Assembly (NCBI GenBank): GCA_008360955.1
Contig: LUCM01002436.1
Coordinates: 62,001 to 126,000, forward strand
Source: Fasciolopsis buskii
Lineage: Eukaryota; Platyhelminthes; Trematoda; Plagiorchiida; Fasciolidae
Length of the DNA: 64,000 nt
Direction: 5' to 3'
This document shows positions 35,601 to 41,239 of the stretch, piece by piece. Under the pieces are notes generated by a model. The model did not search any database, was not told where the DNA came from, and saw only the letters and a program-made list of their open reading frames with translations. A program made the translations under genes and the position numbers. How positions within the stretch are numbered: the first letter of the stretch is position 1; every line of letters begins with the position of its first letter.

Positions 35601-37750
35601 GGTGATCAAAAACCTCTAACCGACGAAATTCTCCCAAGCGCATATTCCATGTCTAGCAATCATGCAAGAGAACTGAACTGAGAGCACTGTCGCACAGCAC
35701 ACACGGCCTTTCAACTTTGGTGAACTACCCAAACAACGCCACAAGCGTGAGCCGCTCGAGCCCTCGATATACGCGTGTTTATCTCTACTTCCCTGCTGCC
35801 ATCCTTCGACACAGCTAGAAACTTAAGTGAAACAGTTTACAGTCGTTAGTTCCTCACCATCCAGTATCAAGATCGGCATACCAAGCCGGTGGAGAGCATT
35901 GAATGGCGTTGTCCGATCCACTGAGTCGGAAACACCTTTGAAGCTGAGAAAGATTACGATCGTAGGGCGGCTGGAAATGTGGCTTGTTTCAGGCAATAGC
36001 TGAAGAATAAAAATCTACTCGATGCAACCCCGACCTGGACTTTTGCGCGTCATCCTTGCAGTCTGCTGGGGTGTGCCGAGATAACAGATAAACTAAGCTT
36101 AACACTACTATACTTCCGGACGCCGACTGAGCCCTCCAGTCTCAAGGCGAACATATGACTGTTGACTGGGATCTAGTCTAATAGGGCCGCTTCAACCTTC
36201 TCACTCAAGACTATTCCTACACCGCGTGGATCAACAGCTTGAACTGCTTCGTCTCCCGAAGTGTGCAGGAAATACCTTGACGAGACATTTGGCACATATA
36301 GTTAAATTACTCTACTTTACTCGAATCCTGAATTCGTGTTTCACTCACGCAGCAGACATTAATCGAAAGTGAGTCCACTGTCAGGGCCAAACACGCCTGT
36401 TGGCCAGCCTGCATTAAAGTGCGCACATTGAGGAACCCAGATGCAGAGGCTGACGAGGCTTGAGAAAATGTGAGCTAGCAGACTGAAAACCACCTACTAC
36501 ACTACTTGACAATGAACTGTTGCGAGTGTCGGGCGTGTTATCATTGGGGACACTACGTGTAGGCAGAGGGGGCAACGAGACTGGGTTGTAGACAGAAGAA
36601 ACAGGTTGAATAAGAGGGGAAATTCTGGGTGGTAGCATACTCATCACTACCCGCCTACCTCCCGTTCGATTCAATGGGCAGCGTGATCCTGATTATACTG
36701 CGCGACGACCGATGCAGTATGGAATTCTCTGTAGGTGGTTAACTCTCGGGGACTGTCGGACGGGTACTGCTAGGGAGTCCAGCCGCTAAGCAGAAGAACG
36801 ATTAGGTTTCTCAACCAAAGCCTTTGGTTCTGACAAGAACCTGACCGCAAGGCAGCGGGGTATAGTTGAGTGGAAGCCCATCTACTTGGATCAATCATTT
36901 TGCCTCCCGTTTTTCGGACTGAGCTGCTAACTGAGATCAACTCCTGACTGAAAGGCCCACGAGACTAATTCGTCAGGCCTCTACTGATTGACTTTCCAGG
37001 CATGATTGGATCTTCGGCTTGATATAAGCCATCCTGTATGGCTCGCTGGGTCACTGAGGTATGCAAGCCGTCATACCATATCAAGGTGCAGTCTTGTTAT
37101 GATAGGAATACAAATTCTCTCATGTTGTTTGTCCGTCTACTGGTAGATCACGTCACAACGGCACGTCAACTTGATGAAGGAGTGATATGGCCACAGGCTC
37201 TCACTTTTTCCCGCAACTAGGGTCATCGCCCATGTTCCCGATCATGACCTCGTGATCTTTCTAGGCTCAGTGATTCTAAACCCATCAGTCAAGGTTCAGA
37301 GTTTTTTAGGGCCAATCTGCTTTGGTGTGGTGATTTATTTCATGTCTTGTATTCGTTATAGGATGGCCGAGGCAATTAGCACTACTTACGACCACCCATG
37401 TTGTTTAAGAAATGGGAACGGACAGTAACGTTAGCCTAGCCTTAGTACTATGCATTTACTTGGGCAGTGGCACGAAAAAGAACACAGCATAATAAGAACG
37501 GGTGAAAATGAACTGTATGCCCAGCCAAAATTAAAAAGACTGGAAATGAAACTTACGTCCGCAAAAAAGTGACAATCCGCTCTTCTGGTGACAATGTTTC
37601 TTCTTTGCCATGATACCTTACAACAAGTGTGTAAAATCCTGGAAGACTGGCTGCCTGTGCCAATTTAAAAATGATCTCTTCACATGTTGTGGTTTCCGAG
37701 ACACCGCATACTTCTCGCAGTACGCCTTCAATAGAAACCTTGAGATCCAT
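19029..37750 (-). CDS. RASSF7/RASSF8-like N-terminal RASSF protein (5 exons, 334 aa)
   Basis: The coding sequence is the join of 37557-37750, 32197-32534, 27019-27111, 26066-26276 and 19029-19197 on the minus strand: 1005 nt, 334 residues plus TGA. All introns are GT-AG and all four split codons close in phase. Residues 1-81 form a Ras-association-like domain. It starts MDLKVSIEGVLREVCGVSE and has TTCEE; this opening and the later VQFVLRR strand (residues 73-79) are typical of RASSF7/8 proteins. Residues 82-177 are a Pro/Ser/Thr-rich linker. Residues 178-222 and about 239-305 are predicted coiled coil, split by a Gly/Pro-rich break. Relatives act as scaffolds at cell junctions and in mitotic and Hippo/JNK signalling; that role is known for the family and only inferred here. 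It is shorter than human RASSF7 and RASSF8 (about 370 and 420 residues). An extra exon in the 6.9 kb intron 4 cannot be excluded, though the phase does not need one. Confidence 0.85.
19198..21749. other. intron 4, left part, no element recognised
   Basis: This is intron sequence of the RASSF-like gene. Several small frames (20517-20699, 20755-20937, 21036-21239 on the plus strand) are lysine- and arginine-rich, follow each other, and show no known motif. I see no tRNA or known repeat. Confidence 0.4.
21750..24780 (+). mobile_element. CR1-like non-LTR retrotransposon, decayed
   Basis: Plus-strand pieces follow the order of a CR1-like ORF2. The endonuclease motif GDFN is at 22372-22383, followed by NREWL. 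A region matching the end of the endonuclease and a linker follows (22470-22700, with ADWDGFRN near 22680). FDISVTFGRIWHGN at about 23661-23705 corresponds to the LDISKAFDRVWH box. The active site FADD lies at 23896-23907. The C-terminal end (24600-24700) reads FFMISIFSPRAPKLWNALP, where CR1-type proteins end with a phenylalanine-rich strand and LWN(S/A)LP. Stops and frame shifts are frequent. A SINE interrupts it at 22175-22352, just before the GDFN motif. It lies antisense in intron 4 of the RASSF-like gene. Confidence 0.75.
22175..22352 (+). mobile_element. tRNA-derived SINE inside the CR1-like element
   Basis: It has the head motif CCAAACGGATAAGGTCGCGG, a B box GGTTTGAATCTCC, the body CCCACTTGGCAACCCTCTGC, TTGATGTACATTGTTGTTCC and an A-rich tail. 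Compared with the copy at 26660-26840, about 22 bases between the A and B boxes are missing. The deletion falls exactly between two GGTCGCGG repeats. Confidence 0.8.
24781..25256. other. intron 4, no element recognised
   Basis: Intron sequence between the CR1-like element and a SINE remnant. I see no gene or known repeat. Confidence 0.4.
25257..25390 (-). mobile_element. tRNA-derived SINE, decayed
   Basis: On the minus strand it reads a B-box remnant GGTTCCATCCC, ACCGTCCGTC, TGTTGGCCGAGATCC, a TGATGTACATTATGATTT motif, TTAATTAA and a T/A-rich end. The order matches the better copies, but the A-box half is lost. Confidence 0.6.
25391..26065. other. intron 4, right end
   Basis: This holds the first part (in gene direction) of intron 4; the donor is the GTAATT at 26065-26060. 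Overlapping plus-strand frames at 25359-25742 and 25693-25914 lie antisense to the gene and have no motif I know. Confidence 0.4.
26066..26276 (-). CDS. RASSF-like gene, exon 4
   Basis: Acceptor TTTTGTGCGTAG precedes 26276 and donor G/GTAATT follows 26066. The exon starts with AA, completing a Glu codon, and ends with CG, starting an Arg codon. It encodes IAELEQNSRLV (end of the first coiled coil), a Gly/Pro-rich break, and PQLLEANRARQQDLLKERER followed by a further coiled coil ending GQLEKA. The length of 211 nt (2 + 69 codons + 2) agrees with both neighbours. Confidence 0.85.
26660..26840 (-). mobile_element. tRNA-derived SINE, most complete copy
   Basis: On the minus strand: head GCGGTGGCCAAACGGATAAG, a GCGGCGTTTGGACATAAAGG segment, B box GGTTCGAATCC, CCTACCGCCGGTCAAC, the CCCACTTGGCAGCCCTCTAC body, CCCCCTTCCTGAAAGTTGAT, GTACATTGTTGTTTCATTAA and an A-rich tail. 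The head resembles a tRNA gene with A and B boxes of an RNA polymerase III promoter. It lies in intron 3 of the RASSF-like gene, in the same orientation, next to a short TA tract. Confidence 0.85.
27019..27111 (-). CDS. RASSF-like gene, exon 3
   Basis: Acceptor CATCTTCCGTCAG precedes 27111 and donor AAAG/GTAACC follows 27019. It encodes residues 179-208 between two split Glu codons: LDEYRQLEDQLAYQEREVEL followed by a segment ending RLDK. The charged, leucine-spaced pattern is a coiled coil. Only 93 nt long, it is recognisable mainly through phase and its fit with exons 2 and 4. Confidence 0.85.
27112..27829. other. intron 2, left part
   Basis: Intron sequence without a recognised element. 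The minus frame 27406-27633 is hydrophobic and has no known motif. Confidence 0.4.
27830..28384 (+). mobile_element. RTE-like fragment, plus strand
   Basis: The plus strand reads KQRQLPN near 27870, NDHENWWSKVAEQM near 27940, SNSQRLLKSIRETGGRR near 28007 and, after stops and shifts, LFKLGGEVRVKPLTSLFHDV near 28300. This matches the region between endonuclease and RT, and the start of the RT, of the minus-strand RTE copy at 28385-31265. The two share QKRQLPN, NDREDWWVKV, SGNSERLFRLIR and LLFKLGGE at equivalent places. It is a fragment with several breaks. It abuts the 3' end of the minus-strand copy, so the two form an inverted pair inside intron 2. Confidence 0.7.
28385..31265 (-). mobile_element. 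RTE-like non-LTR retrotransposon, decayed, copy 1
   Basis: Read downwards from 31265: a 5' region shared with two other copies; an N-terminal frame with RTGGRRVVMSMLPPRISPL (30833-30573); the endonuclease (30585-30142) with CVSETRIQD, the metal-binding ET of APE enzymes, and VISAYAPTDCS; and a linker with RQLERQLTINLKNDREDWW (29661-29197). The RT follows, with FETTNGVRQGGPISPFLFDF and the active site YADD at 28478-28489. The reading continues as ESADHTQRALD to about 28385 and is then cut. Frame shifts separate the blocks, so it is inactive. The protein pattern is that of RTE-type elements common in flatworm genomes. It lies in intron 2 in the same orientation as the gene. Confidence 0.8.
30480..31051 (-). 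repeat. 572 bp block, copy 1 of an exact repeat
   Basis: By line-by-line reading this block equals 36321-36892 without a mismatch. Identity stops abruptly at both edges, and the flanks of the two RTE copies differ clearly. The last part (from 30701) is also repeated at 39729-40079. Confidence 0.8.
31266..32196. other. intron 2, right part
   Basis: Intron sequence with no recognised gene. It begins in gene direction at the donor GTAAGT (32196-32191). Confidence 0.4.
32197..32534 (-). CDS. RASSF-like gene, exon 2
   Basis: Acceptor CATATATACAG precedes 32534 and donor G/GTAAGT follows 32197. One base, A, completes a Thr codon from exon 1 and one base, G, starts a Glu codon. It encodes IKEKPSNVQFVLRRLEAP, which completes the Ras-association-like domain; VQFVLRR also occurs in RASSF7. 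A linker of about 95 residues rich in Pro, Ser, Thr and His follows and ends at RFDS. A (TA)n tract lies about 75 bases upstream of the acceptor. Confidence 0.88.
32609..32673. repeat. (TA)n microsatellite
   Basis: About 65 bases of perfect alternating TA, between exon 2 and the terminal repeat of the Penelope-like element. Confidence 0.95.
32674..32745 (-). repeat. Penelope-like terminal repeat, 3' copy
   Basis: Shares with 35110-35185 the blocks TTAGAGG, AAGG-GTACA-TGA, TTATAACGTTTAT, GTGAC-TTTCGAT and GTCAAAC (plus-strand reading). On the element's sense strand the part near 32748-32700 can be read as a worn hammerhead ribozyme: GTCC-TAATTT-GGATC, then GAAACG, a loop, and ACGTTA. The CUGAUGA box is replaced by a changed sequence. 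Confidence 0.6.
32913..33437 (-). pseudogene. GIY-YIG endonuclease domain of the Penelope-like element
   Basis: The C-terminal half of this 174-codon frame has GIVYGILWLGCDKQYVGETS followed by KQLRTRFHEH and, later, WNHCAQTGHEVNINK. These are the GIY and YIG strands, the arginine helix and the histidine region of this nuclease as used by endonuclease-bearing Penelope-like elements. The frame continues up to the stop at 32913; the last conserved residues lie after it in another frame. Confidence 0.85.
33614..34144 (-). pseudogene. Penelope-like reverse transcriptase domain
   Basis: A 176-codon open frame holds the middle of the RT. Residues 57-69 are MVSFDVTSLSTNI, 121-136 MKGTSMGSPLSGVLAD and 153-156 YDDD. 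The YDDD active site and the GTSMGSPLS motif are typical of the Penelope RT, which is related to telomerase. The frame is open on both sides of these motifs but stops soon after the active site, and the rest of the RT continues in another frame. Confidence 0.85.
35110..35185 (-). repeat. Penelope-like terminal repeat, 5' copy
   Basis: Direct repeat of 32674-32745 at about 75-80% identity by eye. On the right it passes directly into the 3' UTR of RTE copy 2, which shows that the Penelope-like element joined or cut this RTE copy. Confidence 0.6.
35186..37108 (-). mobile_element. RTE-like element, copy 2, internally deleted
   Basis: Downwards from 37108: the shared 5' region, the N-terminal frame (36674-36414, same protein as in copy 1), and the first part of the endonuclease to about 36065. 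The sequence then jumps into the RT (36030-35780), readable with shifts as a CID-QIF..LRQ box, FLDIKGAFDSVDRSALFNAL-like text and KYWMVRN. The C-terminus follows (35650-35215): FDHRCLRSVARIKWSDRVSN, then KKWEKPRGGQQMTWQRGMRS and a GWGP segment. The second half of the endonuclease, the linker and the first RT motifs are missing. It is truncated at 35186 by the Penelope-like terminal repeat. It lies in intron 1. Confidence 0.75.
36321..36892 (-). repeat. 572 bp block, copy 2 of an exact repeat
   Basis: Equals 30480-31051. From 36542 onward it also equals the block beginning after the N at 39728, and that identity runs further, to 37032. Confidence 0.8.
37557..37750 (-). CDS. RASSF-like gene, exon 1 (start)
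   Basis: The start ATG is at 37748-37750 and donor AC/GTAAGT follows 37557. The 64 codons begin MDLKVSIEGVLREVCGVSE and contain TTCEEIIFKLAQAA, which lines up with the first half of the Ras-association domain of RASSF7/8, where MELKV at the N-terminus, VCGV and TTCQEVV are conserved. The match to the family's true N-terminus is the reason for this start. An AG after nine T lies six bases before the ATG. Confidence 0.9.
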
Positions 37751-37775
37751 TAGTATCTAAAAAAAAACTTGAGGT
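37751..37775 (-). promoter_or_regulatory. splice acceptor just before the start codon
   Basis: On the minus strand the start codon is preceded by CAAG, nine T, AG (AG at 37758-37757), then ATACTA and ATG. This is a strong polypyrimidine tract and acceptor. It can receive an upstream 5' UTR exon or a trans-spliced leader, which flatworms use. The sequence alone does not decide between them. Confidence 0.5.
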
Positions 37776-38005
37776 GAAATACCTGATCTTGGATAAACAG
37801 TCGTTATGGTACATTAAACGTTTAATTGCATGTGAAGGAATGATGAATTCTGCATGGTTCCTTCGAAGAAGCCATACGATGATTAGGGGGATTCTCCGAC
37901 GGGACTTGCTATCGAACAGTTCTAGTCTGCTCATCCCCGAGTGTGAGACTGATGACATTCTTAGTGGGTTTCAGAAAAATCTGTTTGATGGTTGAGCTTC
38001 TATCT

Positions 38006-38054
<49 letters not shown>

Positions 38055-38759
38055 ATATATCTCAACAACATTTTGCTAGCACCCGGATGCCTCAGTATGG
38101 CCGGAAGTGGGTGTTTCGAGCTCCGAATGCCTCTGGAAATACTCCCAAAAGACCGTGGCTCTCTAACAGATTCAACTGAAGAAGTCCCGCTCATGGCAGA
38201 ACCCCCAGCCAAAGCGCTTGAAGGCAGGCGAATGCTCAACGTTCTTCATTGGGTTGAGTGGTCCTTGCTAATTAGTCTAGGGTAATAAGCTGAACCGATA
38301 TTTCAAATCAATAACAAGCGACACTATGTGGCGGGTATATTAGGCACCCAGGATATCTAGTCTCACTGGAACGGTGTAGATAAAAAAACTCCTCGCCAGC
38401 TCCCAGAGATTTACGACCTTCTTAGTGCCGTGTGTCAATCATTCGGTCGAAAAATTGGTTTATGATAAGGAAGGATAACTAATAACATGAATGGAGTACG
38501 GAACAACTGTCATGTGGCAAGTTTGAGTTCCAGATCGTCCTTCAACCGTGGTAAACAGATTAATGTGCTGTAAAAAATGCTAGTGGGTCCACCGGCGCAG
38601 GGCACACTACCTAGGCGCTGCTAAGCGCCGACAGTTCGACATGCAACTAACTGAAAAGTAGAGAAAGAAGCCCAACGCTGTGGGATGTTGACATCTCGTA
38701 TTACTCTTTTCAACCGCTTACGTAAAACATTATGTGAATTATATAGTTTTCAGTTATAA
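37776..38759. other. upstream flank of the RASSF-like gene
   Basis: The promoter or a 5' UTR exon should lie here or further right. I see no recognisable promoter motif. The only clear item is the TA tract at 38006-38060. Confidence 0.4.
38006..38060. repeat. (TA)n microsatellite, interrupted
   Basis: About 55 bases of alternating TA with two interruptions (TG near 38019 and a TT near 38041). Confidence 0.9.
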
Positions 38760-39235
38760 ACTACAATGAGCGGGTGTAGATCGAATGGGACCATAAAACG
38801 CTCCATCCACAGAAAAGCCACAGGGATAGGGCAGTACTTGCATTCCGCAAGTTTTACACAGATTGCATACAAACGCGGCCTAATAAAGACTCTTCGTGCC
38901 GGGAGTGTTTGCAGGCCAGACACCCTCGGGGAAGAAAGCTTTCTTCGTGAAACACGCTCGTAATGGTTATCCAGCAAAATTTGTGGACACCCATAGTCGA
39001 CAAAAGCCAAAGGGTGGCCAAACCTATAAACCAATGAAAAATGCCGTACACATCAGACTGGCCTTCAAAAGAAACCATATTTTCAATGCTCTGCGCCACA
39101 AACTCATTTCAGCCAAAATGAGCACATTCCCAGCCACCTACCGAAGAATCATTCTAAACCAATATGGATCTAGCACGATTTCATATTTTGCCTCACATTT
39201 CATGTAGCAGTACATCCGCAGTTGCCGTGACATTT
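38760..39235 (+). mobile_element. Penelope-type retroelement fragment, plus strand
   Basis: The frame at 38766-38963 reads GIGQYLHSASFTQIAYKRGL followed by IKTL, close to the WTGQYLHF-SF-P-YKRGL-KTL block of flatworm RT proteins with a C-terminal GIY-YIG domain. After a frame shift the reading goes on as FLRET, NGYPAKFVDTHS and LAFKRNHIFNALRHKLISA, the connector between RT and nuclease. Neither the RT core nor the nuclease is present. The family differs from the element at 32674-35185. It ends next to the CAT repeat that marks the 3' end of an RTE copy. Confidence 0.6.
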
Positions 39236-39244
39236 ACATCTCCA

Positions 39245-39321
39245 CATCATCATCATCATCATTATCATTATCATCATCATCATCATCATTATCATTATCA
39301 TCATCATCATCATCATCATCA
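39245..39321. repeat. (CAT)n microsatellite, RTE tail
   Basis: CAT and TTATCA units over about 77 bases. On the minus strand this is an (ATG)n/(ATA)n tail directly after the 3' UTR of the RTE copy, as expected for RTE elements, which end in short tandem units. Confidence 0.8.
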
Positions 39322-39728
39322 CCGTTCAGCATTGAACAACAAGGGAAGCCTCACTGACCGCTGCCTTTCCCTCAGAGTTACACATTTATATAAAAAGAGT
39401 GAATATCCAAGAGGAATAGGCAGTGGACCTACACAGGCGGGAAAAGATAAGATGCTGCTGCAGCCAACTCACGGAATACAGGCAAACTGTACAAACGCAC
39501 GTGTTTTCAATCATTCTGATTCGATAGAAAGTGACAGCACGATCGCCACTGTTCACAGTTCACTGCCATATCCTTCAGTGTCTCCAGCCAGCAAGTCGAC
39601 GAGTCTTTCGGACCCCAACCACGAAGGCGTGAGACACCTACTTTACCTAACTTCGCTGTACATTTTCTCATCTCACGTTGCCACGTCATCTGTTGGCCTC
39701 CACATGGCTTCTTCCATTCCTTAGGAGN

Positions 39729-40219
39729 CATTGGGGACACTACGTGTAGGCAGAGGGGGCAACGAGACTGGGTTGTAGACAGAAGAAACAGGTTGAATAA
39801 GAGGGGAAATTCTGGGTGGTAGCATACTCATCACTACCCGCCTACCTCCCGTTCGATTCAATGGGCAGCGTGATCCTGATTATACTGCGCGACGACCGAT
39901 GCAGTATGGAATTCTCTGTAGGTGGTTAACTCTCGGGGACTGTCGGACGGGTACTGCTAGGGAGTCCAGCCGCTAAGCAGAAGAACGATTAGGTTTCTCA
40001 ACCAAAGCCTTTGGTTCTGACAAGAACCTGACCGCAAGGCAGCGGGGTATAGTTGAGTGGAAGCCCATCTACTTGGATCAATCATTTTGCCTCCCGTTTT
40101 TCGGACTGAGCTGCTAACTGAGATCAACTCCTGACTGAAAGGCCCACGAGACTAATTCGTCAGGCCTCTACTGATTGACTTTCCAGGCATGATTGGATCT
40201 TCGGCTTGATATAAGCCAT
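39729..40219 (-). repeat. exact repeat, copy 3 (491 bp)
   Basis: Equals 36542-37032 base by base as far as I can read, starting right after the N at 39728. The first mismatch is at 40220. Confidence 0.8.
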
Positions 40220-40309
40220 TCTGTATTGCTCGTTGGATCACAGAGGTACGGAAGCCATGACACAACGTCAAGATGTATTCTGGTTAGTGAAGTTGCATGC
40301 GATAGTTCT

Positions 40310-40640
40310 GTCACAACAAATTTCACCGCCCACCGCAGTCGCCTATAAGGTTAAACAGTATTCGACTGTTACCTGAGGCGGCAGCTTCTTCCATCACTTC
40401 GACTACCTTAACCCAGCAATCCTCATGGTCATCCTTATGGCTTATCATCAACTGACGCCGCAGCTATTGACGCATCTTATTCACCTCCGTGCAACTAGGG
40501 CAATGATGTTCTGCTCCATTAAATCCAGCTGTGGTAACCAACGGGGCGAATCCGAATGCCCCTCTTATCTTTGAGTACTGCTCAGGATTGAGGGTTGTAA
40601 GCTCAATGGCCCAAGGGTGTGAAGTGTCTTCCTTTCCAGG
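40310..40640 (-). mobile_element. RTE-like fragment (linker region)
   Basis: The minus strand reads HHCPSCTEVNKMRQ near 40500 and, after a shift, RQLMISHKDDHEDCWVKVVE and EEAAASGNSR. These match the linker between endonuclease and RT in copy 1 (NCKKLNKMCRQLERQL, NDREDWWVKV, EEAAASGNSER). It lies on the 5' side of copy 3, so it is out of order with it and is a separate insertion or a rearranged piece. Confidence 0.6.
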
Positions 40641-41239
40641 AAAACCATGACACACCAAACGGCGTGGATTCAGCTCACCGAAACTTATATACGATAAGCA
40701 AGAAAGTTAAGCAGCTCATCTTTCAACAAAAAGAGAGTAATGAGTTTGATCGAAATTGTGCAGTAGTTATATCCAATAGAAACAAAACACTCCAGGAGGT
40801 GGGTGTGTCGTCTTCATTCGCACAAGGGGATTTTTCCAATAATGTTTTTAAAACGATCAAGGTTATCTGTGGGGACTTCAAAATTAGAGAACGTGTAATC
40901 GTTGGGGGAACAGTCACTGCAGACAGCTCATTGTAAAAGCGTCTATGACGCCTGAGACATTCATCAAAGCACCAATTGCTGCTGGCACTTTAACTTATCC
41001 CGGCTTACTTTCAATTTCTTGCATTACAATTGCGAAAATAGGCCAACCATGCTATCAACTTTGTGGATAACATGACAGTGAAGTCGCCCAGGAAGGGGTA
41101 CCAGGTCTCGAAAGCTTTGACTATCATATGCTATCAGTTTGCTATGACAGCCATACGAGTACTCTGCACTCATAATTTGTAGGTTAGATGCCTGAAAAGT
41201 ATCATTCACCCATCCAGGACCTATAAGACGTTGTATAGC
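40641..41239. other. stretch without a recognised gene
   Basis: The plus frame 40619-40936 (105 codons) has no motif I know. No repeat is seen. Confidence 0.4.

Larger units (their letters stand above)
39245..40290 (-). mobile_element. RTE-like element, copy 3, broken at an N
   Basis: Two parts meet at an N at 39728. To the right (39729-40290) lies the RTE 5' region, identical to copy 2 up to 40219. To the left (39507-39727) lies the C-terminal end, with KEWKKPCGGQQMTWQREMRK, LRGWGPKDSSTCWLETLKDM and WRSCCHFLSNQ, followed by the 3' UTR and a microsatellite tail. The whole endonuclease and RT between them are absent. A real deletion or an assembly join can explain this; the N favours the join. 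Confidence 0.75.

Noticed and set aside
38766..39207. Frames that could be taken as exons of a host gene
   Set aside because: GQYLH, YKRGL and NGYPAKF are retroelement motifs and a frame shift separates them.
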